Assembly: GCA_021799275.1 (NCBI GenBank) | Contig: JAJZAT010000007.1 | Span: 1 to 64,000, forward strand | Direction of reading: 5' to 3' | From: Bacillota bacterium | GTDB lineage: Bacteria > Bacillota > Sulfobacillia > JAJZYS01 > JAJYTV01 | Length of the DNA: 64,000 nucleotides | Part shown: piece by piece, positions 44,560 through 53,691 of the stretch | Layout: each line of letters opens with the position of its first letter | Numbering within the stretch: position 1 is the first letter of the stretch | Notes under the pieces: generated by a model | What the model was told of the DNA's origin: nothing | What the model saw: the letters and a program-made list of their open reading frames with translations, nothing else | Databases searched by the model: none | Made by a program: the position numbers and the translations under genes

Positions 44560-45528
44560 TTGTTGCGGTTGCGTGTTCTGGCTCCGGTAGTCGTTGCGTC
44601 CTGCGTTGCCATACCCCCGCTGGCATCCGCAAATTTTGCCGTTCAGCCCAACTCCGGCCCAGCGCTTATGACCGTGGTGCAGTGGCCGACTCATGGCGGT
44701 GCGTACACTGCTCCGGCACCATCTGGGCAGGTCGGCGTCAGCCAGCCGAGCGGAAGCCCGAGTTCGATCCGCTTCGTGGCATGGCCCGGGCCTAATCCGT
44801 CGTCGCCTGCTACGGCACCCTCCAGCCAGGTAGGCATCCCCTCTGCGCCCAATGCAGGCCAGGTGCAGATCCAGGTTGTGCCGTGGCCGCAGAGTCCGTC
44901 GGCACCTAGCAGTCCGCCGGTCTCCTCTTCATCCGGCTCCGGCTCGGGCCAAGCCAGCACGGGAACGAACGGAGCCGGTTCGGCGGGTGGCAGCACGACG
45001 CCCACAGCTCCCCCTGTCACCACGTTTCCACAGGTGCCTGCATCCGGTTCCGCGACTTCGCCGATCTCCGGGGTGAGCGAGCCCCAGACGCTCCTGTACC
45101 CCGGTTCCGCGCCCACGACGCCGCCCACGAACCAGGCGGGGCTTGCGCAGCAGTTCCTGGCTCTCGTCAACCAGGCAAGGGCCCAGAACCATGAGGGGTC
45201 GCTGGCGGACAACCCGCTCCTGGACCAGCTAGCCTTGGCCAAGGCCCAGGACCTCGTCGCCTACAACTATTTCGATCACTACTCGCCCCGGCTGGGCTGG
45301 CCCATAGACCAGGAGGCGAAAGCCGGCTTCCAAGCCTACGACATGGGTGCTGAGAACATGGCGACGTCCGGCAGCGTCCAGCAGGCGTACCAGCAGTTCA
45401 TGGCCAGCCCCGTGCACCGGGAGAACCTGCTCGACTCAGCCTTCACCCAGACCGGTATCGCAGTCGTACAACTCCCGAACACCAACAGCGTGCTGGTTGA
45501 ACAGCTGTTCGCCGGGCCGAGCTACTAG
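44560..45528 (+). CDS. Secreted CAP-domain (SCP/YkwD-like) protein
   Basis: The 322-residue product has an N-terminal signal peptide (VLAPVVVASCVAIPPLASA), a long Ser/Pro/Gly-rich linker, and a C-terminal CAP domain of about 120 residues with ALVNQARAQNHEGSLADNPLLDQLALAKAQDL, FDHYSPRLGWP and GAENMATS. TTG 44560 is chosen because GGAGGT lies 9 nt upstream and the signal peptide begins there. YkwD-like CAP proteins are common among spore-former surface proteins. Confidence 0.87.
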   Translation: MLRLRVLAPVVVASCVAIPPLASANFAVQPNSGPALMTVVQWPTHGGAYTAPAPSGQVGVSQPSGSPSSIRFVAWPGPNPSSPATAPSSQVGIPSAPNAGQVQIQVVPWPQSPSAPSSPPVSSSSGSGSGQASTGTNGAGSAGGSTTPTAPPVTTFPQVPASGSATSPISGVSEPQTLLYPGSAPTTPPTNQAGLAQQFLALVNQARAQNHEGSLADNPLLDQLALAKAQDLVAYNYFDHYSPRLGWPIDQEAKAGFQAYDMGAENMATSGSVQQAYQQFMASPVHRENLLDSAFTQTGIAVVQLPNTNSVLVEQLFAGPSY

Positions 45529-45546
45529 CCGACGCGACTCCATGGC

Positions 45547-45580
45547 AAGGCGCCGTCCCCGCCAACGGGGGCGGCGCCTT
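45547..45580 (+). terminator. Terminator after the CAP-domain gene
   Basis: AAGGCGCCGTCCCC pairs with GGGGGCGGCGCCTT around a short loop, 18 nt past the stop codon. Confidence 0.75.
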
Positions 45581-45627
45581 CACCGTCGGCCTTGGCTCCC
45601 CATACGGTGGTGCGGGAGGCCGATTGC

Positions 45628-47106
45628 ATGCTCCTTTCGCTGGCTATGATCGTCCGCGACGAGGAAGCGATGTTGGCTGGCTGCCTCGCATCCGTGAAAG
45701 ACATCGTCGACGAGATGATCATCGTCGACACCGGCTCGACGGACAACACCGTCGCAATTGCCAGGTCCTACGGTGCGCAGGTTATCCAGATCGCTTGGCA
45801 TGACGACTTCGCCGCAGCCCGAAACGTGGGGCTGGATGCGGCGAAGGGGAAATGGATCCTCGTGATGGACGCCGATGAGCGGTTCGTCGGCACGAGAAAG
45901 GCACTCAGGGGGGCGCTCGCCAAGCCGGGGGTGGCCGCCTTGGACGTGCCGATCCACAACGAGCTTGAGCACCGGGAGGACCGGCACAGCACCATCCGCG
46001 TCTTTCGGAACCTCCCTACCGTCCGCTTCGAGCGCCGGCTGCACGAGCAGGTCCTGCCGAGCCTCAAGCAGGCCATGCCTCAAGGGAGGTTCGACCCGGC
46101 GCCATTCTACCTGCGGCACCTGGGCTACTTGTCCAGCGAGGTACGGCGCAAGGACAAGCGCAAGCGCAACATGGGTCTCGCCAAGGCGGAGGCCGAAGCG
46201 CACCCGGATGAGCCGTTCTCCATCTACAACCTTGGTGTGGAGTACCTTGCGTCTGGAGAGATCGATGCCGCCATCGCGGAGTTCGGCCGGGCCCGCGCTC
46301 TCCTCAAGCAGCCGCATTCAACCCACGGCCGGCTGTACAAGCTGGAAGCCCAGGCCCTGAGCCGCCAGGGCAGGCTGGAAGAAGCACTCGACGTCATCGA
46401 ACTCTTCCTGTCGAAGTGGCCCGGCTACACAGACCTCCACTTCCTCAAAGGCCTCATCCTACAGCAGCGCGGCGAATGGCAGGAGGCAGAGAAGGTGTTC
46501 AGGCACTGTCTGCGCCTCGGCCCCGCACCGACGCCGCCATACGACGGCGTGGACCCGATGGCCGGCGGTCTCGACGCGCAACAGGCCCTTGGCTCCGTGC
46601 TGGCGCTGCAGGGCCGCTACCAGGAAGCGATGCGGCAGCTCAGGGCCGTCGTAACGCAGCGCCCAGGCCACATGCCTTCCGTGCGGGCGCTCGTAGAATG
46701 CACCATTGCCGCGGGCGAAGACGTGGACGAACTGATGAAGGATCCTCCACCTACGCCTGCGGAGGTCGGGGCCGTGCTGTTCCGCATGGGACACTACGGC
46801 CTGGCTCTACGCGCGTTCAGGCAGGCGGAGACGCCCGAGGCCGACCTCCCAGTCGACCACTATCTCGTCAAGGCTCACGCCTACCTGCGTCTGCACGACG
46901 CCAGGTCTGCCCACGGCGAGCTACGAACGGCAGGTCCCGCCATCCGGAGTTCCGATCGCGCCTTTGTGGCCGACCTCGTATATTGGAGCCTTGGCAGACG
47001 GGCAGAGTCGGAACTGAAGGCCATCTATCCTGACGACCATCCGCTGTGGCACGAAATGAGGGCAGAGAGAGAACGCGACAAAGGCGCAAGTGTCCCGCTC
47101 CCGTGA
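45628..47106 (+). CDS. Family 2 glycosyltransferase with TPR repeats
   Basis: The 492-residue product has a GT-A domain (SLAMIVRDEEAMLAGCLASV, IVDTGSTDNT, WILVMDADERF with the DxD-type metal motif) followed by TPR-like helical repeats from about residue 190 (PFSIYNLGVEYLASGEIDAAIAEF, GRLEEALDVIELF, GEWQEAEKVFRHCLRLGP). SunS-like S-glycosyltransferases and many envelope GTs share this layout. ATG 45628 follows GGGAGG. It is possibly involved in glycosylating surface or coat proteins. Confidence 0.87.
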   Translation: MLLSLAMIVRDEEAMLAGCLASVKDIVDEMIIVDTGSTDNTVAIARSYGAQVIQIAWHDDFAAARNVGLDAAKGKWILVMDADERFVGTRKALRGALAKPGVAALDVPIHNELEHREDRHSTIRVFRNLPTVRFERRLHEQVLPSLKQAMPQGRFDPAPFYLRHLGYLSSEVRRKDKRKRNMGLAKAEAEAHPDEPFSIYNLGVEYLASGEIDAAIAEFGRARALLKQPHSTHGRLYKLEAQALSRQGRLEEALDVIELFLSKWPGYTDLHFLKGLILQQRGEWQEAEKVFRHCLRLGPAPTPPYDGVDPMAGGLDAQQALGSVLALQGRYQEAMRQLRAVVTQRPGHMPSVRALVECTIAAGEDVDELMKDPPPTPAEVGAVLFRMGHYGLALRAFRQAETPEADLPVDHYLVKAHAYLRLHDARSAHGELRTAGPAIRSSDRAFVADLVYWSLGRRAESELKAIYPDDHPLWHEMRAERERDKGASVPLP

Positions 47107-47420
47107 CCAAAGGACGCGTCGTCTGCCCCCGCTCCGCACCGGTCTTCGTCTCATGATCATTCCGTCAGTTGGCCGTGCCTCAGCCGAGCCTGGGCATCGT
47201 TGCGACATGCCTAGGGAGTCGTCCGGAGTGACAACGCTGGTAGATGAGGGCCGCCCACGGCAAGCCAGGCCCCGCCTTCGCCGTCGGCCCTCACCGGTCG
47301 GACTGGCAGCGGGGCGAAAAGATCCCAGGGCCAAACCAGGCGAGGTGGGCCTATCATCGGAGGGATCGGTCCGCAACGTGGCGAACTCGTTGATGAGTCA
47401 TCGACAAGGAGGATCCTCTG
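47107..47420. other. Intergenic stretch without a recognised feature
   Basis: No gene, tRNA or strong hairpin is seen in this stretch. Only the ribosome binding site AAGGAGGA at its end, belonging to the lipoprotein gene, can be assigned. Confidence 0.5.
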
Positions 47421-48005
47421 TTGCGTCAGTTCCGTACCCTGGTTCTCGCATTGGCCGCGGCGCTTTTGATCGCCGGCTGCGGCAGCAGTCCGAACGGGCC
47501 GAGCACCGCTGAACAGAGCGCCATGGGCGACATCTCCGGAGCCATCAAAGTGCTGAGCTACCCCATCTCGACGACCGGCGTCCTCTCCTACCTGCCCGAG
47601 GGGGGCAGCGTCGGTTCGCCCGCCTACGTTTTTACCATGGAGCGCAAGGGCACGAAGCAGCCCGTCTGGGTGGTCTCCGGTCCGAAGGGCGCCGAGGTGC
47701 TGCGCGTCTACCCCGATCTAGCGGCTGCGGCGGCGCACGCAGGTCAGCTGCGCGTGCCTGCCGCCTCCCTGGCGATTGTCGGCAGGAGTGCCCTGGGCCA
47801 CGTCAAGCTGCAGGTCGTCGGTGCGCATCTCGGTCGCGCCTCGGGCGCCTCCTTGCGCAAGCTCGGCCTGAAGCTCAACGCGCAGTCCTACCAGGATCTC
47901 GCGGTGGTCACCCTGCCGCCGCGCGCGAACGCCGCGCATCTCGGCGTCGCGCACTTCGTGCTCGCGCAGGGGAAGGTCGTGGGAGAATACGGCGGCAACC
48001 GCTGA
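47421..48005 (+). CDS. Secreted lipoprotein of unknown function
   Basis: The 194-residue product has a lipoprotein signal ending LLIAGC, then a small alpha/beta region (YVFTMERKGTKQPVWVVSGPKGAEVLRVYPDLAAAA). TTG 47421 follows AAGGAGGA at good distance. No family is recognised. It is monocistronic, with a hairpin after it. Confidence 0.78.
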   Translation: MRQFRTLVLALAAALLIAGCGSSPNGPSTAEQSAMGDISGAIKVLSYPISTTGVLSYLPEGGSVGSPAYVFTMERKGTKQPVWVVSGPKGAEVLRVYPDLAAAAAHAGQLRVPAASLAIVGRSALGHVKLQVVGAHLGRASGASLRKLGLKLNAQSYQDLAVVTLPPRANAAHLGVAHFVLAQGKVVGEYGGNR

Positions 48006-48025
48006 TCTCCCAGGCAAACATCACG

Positions 48026-48050
48026 CCGCTGCACCCAAGGTGCGGCGGCG
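48026..48050 (+). terminator. Terminator after the lipoprotein gene
   Basis: GCCGCTGCACC pairs with GGTGCGGCGGC (one G-T pair) around a 3-nt loop, followed by GGTTTCTTTCC. Confidence 0.8.
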
Positions 48051-48712
48051 GTTTCTTTCCTGCGGAGAACGGTCTTCGCGAACTGTCGTCCGCCGCATGG
48101 CGCAAGCGGCCGTCCTTCAAAGCCATCCGCGCAAACTCCCGAGAGGCCGGCGGGCGGAATCCCCGGTCCTCTTAAATTCATGTGTGCCGGCACCTTCCGC
48201 ACGGCATTCCCAGGCGGTTCCCAGCCACCGCGCCGCGCACATCTTCCCCACTTGGCTAGGGGCGGTGGACCGCGGGGACATGATTTTCGGACCTGTCACG
48301 AGGTGAAAGGCAACGCCCGTGTCGCCAACCTGGGGATAGGGCGCCCGGAGCGCTTTCGCTCCTTGCCGCCGGGCATAGACCTTTTTGCGGGCCGCAATGA
48401 GGCCGGAGGCAGCGTCCTTTTGTGCGTTGGTTCACATAGTGCTCTGGCCCACACTGTATTCGGGCCGCGCGCAGTCGCGACGAGGCGCCCTTTTTAGCGG
48501 GTCCAGCCACCGCACGAGCAACCACTTGGGCACCTCGCGGGCGCGTCCCCTGGCGCGATCCCGCCCTGGACCGGCCTCCGCCGCAGCCGCCCGAGGGCAT
48601 CGGCGGGTCAGGCGCAAGACCCGCCACAGGCACGGAACGTACTCATCGATTCCAGAGTGGGCAGGTGCGGGGTGAGGGCGGCCACCTCGCCACCGCTCAA
48701 GGAGGAGATTCC
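48051..48712. other. Long leader region upstream of the first polytopic membrane protein
   Basis: About 660 nt hold no convincing gene. The stretch carries the shared 16-bp element at 48421-48436 and, at its end, the ribosome binding site AAGGAGGAG. The 277 nt between the element and the start codon would form an unusually long 5' leader. Confidence 0.55.
48421..48436 (+). promoter_or_regulatory. Shared (T/A)GTGC-N6-TCACA element, copy A
   Basis: TGTGC-GTTGGT-TCACA, preceded by GCGTCC and followed by TAGTG. Its arms and spacing resemble CRP/FNR-type half-sites (TGTGA-N6-TCACA). Three further copies precede the secreted-protein cassettes and the second membrane protein in this window. Confidence 0.6.
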
Positions 48713-50089
48713 ATGTCGACCGGAAGCGAGCGAAGCCTTTCAGAGACGCTTTGGTCCCCCGAGAAGCGCGTCGTCGTCGCCATGCTGATATGGCTGGCGC
48801 TGCTCGCGCTCGGCAGCGCCTTCGTCTCCACCCCTTTCATCGACCAGCACGCCGGCGCGCCGCCGACGTACGCGAACACGATGTACCTGCACGGGCTCCT
48901 GATCGGCATGGTGGGACTCCTCGGGCTCATCGCCATGGACGTCTTCGGCGCGGGTCACAAAAACCCGACCATGCACAAGCTCGTGCTGTGGGGCACCCTC
49001 GGCGCGGCGCTGTTCAGCGGCGTGGGTGGCATCTTCGACCGCGATATCGAGGACACGGTGTTCCTTTGGATGCAGATCGTGTCGTTCTTCTTCCTCGACG
49101 AGATCCTCATCAGCCTGACGCTCGCGCTTTTCTTCCGCGCGGTGGAGACGCGCTTCGTCGCCACATGGCTCGCGGCCATCGCGGCGTTCAGCGGCTTCAT
49201 CTCCGCGGTGATGGGCCACATCGCAGGCTGGATCCTCGAGTTCGGCAACTACCCGGCCGCCATCGTCGGCGGGTACGCCTCGATGGCCGCGGAGACTTGG
49301 CAGAGCCTTCTCACCCATCTCATCTCGGCGCACGCCCACGAAATGGTGGTCGCGGTGATCGCCCTGCTGGTCGCGACGTTCTGCGCCTACTTCAGCATGG
49401 AGACGCGAGGCAACCGCCTGATGCGCTTCGGTCTCTGGTGGACGGCGATCGGGACCATCGCGATGACCCTCGTGTACCTAGTGGCGGGGTTCTCCCAGGC
49501 CCAGCCCCCCGTGCTCTTCGCCCACGGCCTGAACGGCATCGGCGGCGACGACTTCGTCACCGGACTCGGCGTCATGCTTCCCGGCCTCGTGGCGCTCGTC
49601 GGCCTGGGCATCGAAAAGCTCCCCGACCCGGTTACCCGTTGGGGGTCCGCACTGCTCAGCACCCTGCTCCTCGTGACCGTGCCGGTGTCGGGCTACTACA
49701 TCTACATGCACGAGACGCTCTACAACCACGGCCTCATCTCCGCGCCGCGCGGCGTGAACGACGCCGTGTACGGCTGGTTCCACCAGGACTTCGCCCTGTT
49801 CCTGATCCCGGCCGTCATGACGCTCATCCTGGCGGTCATGCACTTCACGGTGGACGCCCGCCAGCGCCGCACGTCGGTCGGCACGCTCCTCGCCGGCAGC
49901 GCGCTCGCCTTCATCGGCGGCATGCTCTACGTCTTCGTCTCGCCTACTCTCTACGGTGTTTCCTTCATCGTGACGACGGTCGGCCTGGCCGGCATCGTCC
50001 TGGGCGTCGTGCTGGCCTTGCGGGCCATCATGGCCCAGGGCGTCCAAGCGGGAACGCCCGAGCGGGCGGTGCTGTCCGGGACGGACTGA
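48713..50089 (+). CDS. Polytopic membrane protein with conserved histidines, paralogue A
   Basis: This 458-residue protein has about 12 transmembrane helices. Histidines conserved with its paralogue at 61078 sit in YLHGLLIGM, MGHIAGW, SAHAHEMVVA, YMHETL and WFHQDFA, an arrangement reminiscent of haem-copper oxidase subunit I or other haem-binding membrane proteins, but the canonical HPEVY and HH motifs are missing. Only 'divergent membrane redox-like protein' can be proposed. ATG 48713 follows AAGGAGGAG. A small secreted protein gene follows after 74 nt. Confidence 0.8.
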   Translation: MSTGSERSLSETLWSPEKRVVVAMLIWLALLALGSAFVSTPFIDQHAGAPPTYANTMYLHGLLIGMVGLLGLIAMDVFGAGHKNPTMHKLVLWGTLGAALFSGVGGIFDRDIEDTVFLWMQIVSFFFLDEILISLTLALFFRAVETRFVATWLAAIAAFSGFISAVMGHIAGWILEFGNYPAAIVGGYASMAAETWQSLLTHLISAHAHEMVVAVIALLVATFCAYFSMETRGNRLMRFGLWWTAIGTIAMTLVYLVAGFSQAQPPVLFAHGLNGIGGDDFVTGLGVMLPGLVALVGLGIEKLPDPVTRWGSALLSTLLLVTVPVSGYYIYMHETLYNHGLISAPRGVNDAVYGWFHQDFALFLIPAVMTLILAVMHFTVDARQRRTSVGTLLAGSALAFIGGMLYVFVSPTLYGVSFIVTTVGLAGIVLGVVLALRAIMAQGVQAGTPERAVLSGTD

Positions 50090-50163
50090 CCTCGAGCACA
50101 CGTCCAGGCCATCGTGAGTTGTCCGCGGCCACAACCACTCCAGATGTCAAGGAGGAACGGGCC

Positions 50164-50562
50164 ATGAAACGTACGCACGCCCTCGCGCTCATCACTGCCA
50201 CCGCGTCACTGCCGCTGGCGGCTCTGGCGCCAAGCCTCGCCTCGGCGGCCGGTCCAGCCGTCCACAGCGCGCAGCCGGCTCCTGCCGATGCCCATCCGGC
50301 TACCCCCGCAATCCATCGGCTTGCCTCGAGCCGCGGCGCGGCCCACCTCTTCGCCGGTGCGAAGCCCGCGGCAGCGTCGCCGATCACCGCGAAGTGGCTG
50401 CCCAAGGGCTGCAAGCTGGTCGAGATCGGACCGGCCAATGCCGGCTACACCGCCGCGCAGATGTGCACCCTGCCGAAGGGATACCACCTGCGTCGGGGCT
50501 ACATGCTGGTGCGCGGCTCCGTGAAGCCGAGCGTGCACACGAGTTCCGGCGCATCCGGCTGA
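50164..50562 (+). CDS. Small secreted protein
   Basis: The 132-residue product has a signal peptide (ALALITATASLPLAALAPSLASA), an Ala/Pro-rich linker, and a C-terminal domain of about 50 residues with two cysteines (KGCKLVEIG and QMCTLPKG), possibly a disulfide pair. CAAGGAGGAA precedes the ATG. It is probably in one transcript with the membrane protein upstream and is followed by a strong terminator. No family is recognised. Confidence 0.75.
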   Translation: MKRTHALALITATASLPLAALAPSLASAAGPAVHSAQPAPADAHPATPAIHRLASSRGAAHLFAGAKPAAASPITAKWLPKGCKLVEIGPANAGYTAAQMCTLPKGYHLRRGYMLVRGSVKPSVHTSSGASG

Positions 50563-50585
50563 TTCGACAGGTCCCGGGTGCCCAA

Positions 50586-50619
50586 GAGCGCACCCCCTGC
50601 GAGCGCAGGGGGTGCGCTC
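50586..50619 (+). terminator. Strong terminator after the small secreted protein gene
   Basis: A perfect 15-bp stem, GAGCGCACCCCCTGC with its complement, and a GAGC loop, followed by CTTGTTG. Confidence 0.88.
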
Positions 50620-51365
50620 CTTGTTGCAGTGGGCATCGCCCGAGCGACCGAACGGGCCCCGCACCCGTGTGCCACGACCGGTCGCACCAGCCGGGGCACT
50701 TCATGCGACATAGGACTTCGAGCCGCGAGCCAGCTGGGCACTCCTCCCTTCTTCCTACCACCGCGGAGGATAGTGCCAAGGCGCATGGGCCGGCCTGTTC
50801 CGCTCCAAGACTTCTGCTCCATGGGCACAGTGGCGGACCATGCGGCAAAGATATCGCCGATGGGTCAGGGCCGCCTGCGCGAATCCGGGCACGCAAGCCT
50901 GCCCGGCCAACCGTCCCTATGCACTTCCGGCATCCAACCGGAGCATGCGGCAAAGCGCTGCCAGCTTGCCAGACTAGTCCATTCGAGAAAGAGGACTGTG
51001 ATCACAAGCAGCGTCCACAAGTGCATTGTTTCACATAGTGGCGTGTCGTGTGATGTTGTAGGACGGATGCCTCGGTATGGGGCGAGCTGTTACCGCAGAA
51101 CGAGCCGACCCGCATCGCCTCCCCGGCGAGGAGGAGGGAGGCGGAGATGCGGGACGCGACCCGCGTCACGGGGCGCACGCGCTTCCCCCGTTGCGCCCGG
51201 CGGCGCCCGCGGTCCGGATGGATCAGCTCAAGTGGCCGTCTTCTGCGGCCGAGCCGTCCAGGCCGTTTCAAGTCTGGAGAGGATCGCCGCAGACGCCTCC
51301 TGCGCGAGGCAGCACAGCGAACATCCGCCCATGCGCAATCGTCAGAGATCCAAGGAGGAAACAAG
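50620..51365. other. Long leader region upstream of secreted cassette 1
   Basis: About 750 nt without a convincing gene. It contains an exact 12-bp direct repeat, CATGCGGCAAAG, at 50839-50850 and 50944-50955, the shared element at 51020-51035, and the ribosome binding site AAGGAGGA just before 51366. The distance from element to start codon is 330 nt. Confidence 0.55.
51020..51035 (+). promoter_or_regulatory. Shared element, copy B
   Basis: AGTGC-ATTGTT-TCACA, preceded by GCGTCC-ACA and followed by TAGTG exactly as in copy A. It lies 330 nt upstream of the first gene of secreted cassette 1. Confidence 0.6.
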
Positions 51366-52175
51366 ATGCAGTTCCGCAAGAGCATCGGGACCCTGGCAGG
51401 TCTCGCAGCCGCAGCGACCATGGTGGTCGCGACCGCCGCACCGGCGTTCGCCGCCTCGACCGGCGGCCTTACCGTCTACGCCGACACCGTCACAGACCAG
51501 GGCTGCGTGCAGACCAACGTGTTCCACCGCGGTGTCGATGGCATCGTCTGGCGCATCAACGTGCTCCAGAACGGCCAGCAGGACAAGAACGCCACCGTGA
51601 CCGTGCAGGTCAAGGGCGGCAAGACGTTCAAGGCGCCCTTCAACACCAAGGACGGCTTCTACACCGCGTTCTGGCCGCTCCCGGTCACCCAGCACACCGG
51701 CACCATCCAGTACACCGTCGCCGCCACGGACGGCTCGGCCACAGGCTCCTACCAGCCGCAGTTCATGGTCGCCCCGTCCGAGCTCATGATCGTCCCCGCG
51801 ACCTACACCGTGAACGCCAAGGTCGGCGCGGGCGCCAAGGCGGTCACGCTGTTCGGCAAGGCCGTCAAGGCCATCCCGGTCTCCGCGGCCGTGGACCTCG
51901 TGACGTCGTCCCACGGCAAGACCTCGCTTGCCCCGATGACCTCCGGCACCGTCAAGGCCCAGATCGGGCTCGAGGGCAACATCAACGCCAAGGGCGAGCA
52001 GATCGTCAACAAGACGGTCGCGATGCGCTACAACGCTTCGAGCAAGACCTGGGTGGGCAGCATCCCGACCGCCGGCCTCAAGGCGGGCCTCTACGTCGTC
52101 GTCGTGAACGCGGCCGACCACGCCGCGCCGGCCAACACCGGCACGGGCACCTCGTTCGCTTTCACGGTACAGTAA
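51366..52175 (+). CDS. Secreted beta-sandwich-like protein, cassette 1 gene A
   Basis: The 269-residue product has a signal peptide (LAGLAAAATMVVATAAPAFAA) and two Ig-like beta domains. The first begins LTVYADTVTDQGCVQTNVFHRG, with a Cys and a His conserved in the paralogue at 54260, and reads on through VWRINVLQNGQQ; the second contains IGLEGNINAKGEQIVNKTV. No enzyme motif is seen. A strong AAGGAGGA precedes ATG 51366. The stop is one base before gene B, so both are made together. Confidence 0.8.
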   Translation: MQFRKSIGTLAGLAAAATMVVATAAPAFAASTGGLTVYADTVTDQGCVQTNVFHRGVDGIVWRINVLQNGQQDKNATVTVQVKGGKTFKAPFNTKDGFYTAFWPLPVTQHTGTIQYTVAATDGSATGSYQPQFMVAPSELMIVPATYTVNAKVGAGAKAVTLFGKAVKAIPVSAAVDLVTSSHGKTSLAPMTSGTVKAQIGLEGNINAKGEQIVNKTVAMRYNASSKTWVGSIPTAGLKAGLYVVVVNAADHAAPANTGTGTSFAFTVQ

Positions 52176-52176
52176 C

Positions 52177-53625
52177 ATGGCACGGGCGTTAGTTCGGAAC
52201 TCCCTGCGGTCCCTGGCCCTCGTCGCCCTCGCTGCGGTTACGGTGGCCGGCTTCAGTGCGCCCGCTTTCGCCGGCGGCTCTGGCGCGAGCGCTCCTGCCA
52301 CCAGTGGGCAGATCAATGTACTCACCCCGAACGTCTACCCGGGCGACAAGATCCAGTGGACGGCAACGGGTCTCACACCGAACGCAACGCTCGACCTGGA
52401 CTGGCAGACCGTCAGCGGTCACTGGGTAGTGAGCGGCGATGCTCTCGGTACGAGCACCGAGGCACCGGCGAGTTACACCTTCGGCAGCAAGCAGATCGGC
52501 ACCGTGCAGACGTCCGCGACCGGCACGGCATCGGGTTCGTTCCCGGTGCCGGCCGGTTTCGGCGGCACGCACAACTTCCAGCTGACGGACGCCAACGGGA
52601 CGGTGGAGGCGGTCGGCAGCGTCGCCGAGTGGCCGTCCGCTACCATCGCCCAAACCACGGAGCCGCAGGGCGGCTTCTTCCACATCCAGGTGCTCGGGCT
52701 TGCCTATACCCCCTACACGTCCGATTACGGCGTCCTCTACGACGACCAGTACATGGGGTTCATCTCCGCGGTGAGCACGAACGGCACCGCGAACTTCGAA
52801 GTGCGCGCCGAGGGCGTCGGCAACCATCAGATTTCCCTGCGCGGCGCAGGCGTCTGGGGGCCCTACCTCAACCAGGAGGAGAGCCCATACCCGCTCAACC
52901 CGCGCTACTACTGGAACGTCAAGGTCACGGCGGCGACGCCGAAGACAGTCAATGACCCCGAGCCCAAGGTCGTACTGCCCGCAGGCACCAACCTGACGGT
53001 CACCCCGACCTCCGGCGTCGTCGGCAGCACCATCACCCTGCACGGTCATGGCCTCCCGGCCAATGAGACCCTGCAGATCGTATGGAACACCGAGTCGGGC
53101 AACCGCGTCACGGCGTCCATGTACCAGACGGCCCAGATGCCTCTCGCGTCCGTCACCACCGACGCGAGCGGCGCCTTCACCTGGGCCGGCAAGGTGCCGA
53201 ACGACCTCGGCGGCCCGCCGCACGAGATCGACCTCGTGGACCAGAGCCAGAGCGTTCTCGGATCGGCGCAGTACCGCATCCTGCCCCAGTTCATCAGCGT
53301 GTCGCCGAACCCGGCCAAGCAGGGCAGCCTGATGACCGTCCACCTGACCGGAGTCGGCTGGACCGACTACGACAACATCTACGCCGTGAACTACGACAAC
53401 GCGTTTATGGGCTACGCCTGCGGCTTCAACAGCCACGGCGACGTCCACATCCAGATCCCGGCCGTGGGCGCTCCTGGCTACCACTTCATCGACATCTATC
53501 CCTCGCCGTACATGGGCTCCAAGACGTTCCCCAACTGGTGGGGCATGCCGCAGCTCACGTACGCGCAGGATCACCCCGGCGACTCCCTGCCCGCCTTCCA
53601 CCTGGTCATCGAGGTGGTGCGGTAG
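52177..53625 (+). CDS. Secreted multi-domain Ig-like protein, cassette 1 gene B
   Basis: The 482-residue product has a signal peptide (SLALVALAAVTVAGFSAPAFA) and at least three IPT/TIG-like beta domains (VYPGDKIQWTATGL, VTPTSGVVGSTITLHGHGL, VSPNPAKQGSLMTVHLTGVGW). The last contains GYACGFNSHGDVHIQIP and APGYHFIDIYPSPY, a Cys/His cluster conserved in the paralogue that could bind a metal. It begins one base after gene A with no ribosome site of its own, implying translational coupling. Confidence 0.8.
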   Translation: MARALVRNSLRSLALVALAAVTVAGFSAPAFAGGSGASAPATSGQINVLTPNVYPGDKIQWTATGLTPNATLDLDWQTVSGHWVVSGDALGTSTEAPASYTFGSKQIGTVQTSATGTASGSFPVPAGFGGTHNFQLTDANGTVEAVGSVAEWPSATIAQTTEPQGGFFHIQVLGLAYTPYTSDYGVLYDDQYMGFISAVSTNGTANFEVRAEGVGNHQISLRGAGVWGPYLNQEESPYPLNPRYYWNVKVTAATPKTVNDPEPKVVLPAGTNLTVTPTSGVVGSTITLHGHGLPANETLQIVWNTESGNRVTASMYQTAQMPLASVTTDASGAFTWAGKVPNDLGGPPHEIDLVDQSQSVLGSAQYRILPQFISVSPNPAKQGSLMTVHLTGVGWTDYDNIYAVNYDNAFMGYACGFNSHGDVHIQIPAVGAPGYHFIDIYPSPYMGSKTFPNWWGMPQLTYAQDHPGDSLPAFHLVIEVVR

Positions 53626-53651
53626 GGACCGTCCCACAAGAGCCAGTCCTC

Positions 53652-53691
53652 GAGAAGCGGGAGTACGGCCACGGCCGGACTCCCGCTTCTC
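53652..53691 (+). terminator. Terminator after cassette 1
   Basis: A perfect 13-bp stem, GAGAAGCGGGAGT with ACTCCCGCTTCTC, encloses a GC-rich loop and is followed by CTCTCTCCC, 26 nt past the stop. Confidence 0.82.

Noticed and set aside
48713-50089. Direct assignment as cytochrome c oxidase subunit I
   Set aside because: The helix number and histidines are suggestive, but the copper-B HPEVY-type motif and the paired HH ligand motif were not found, so only a cautious description is given.
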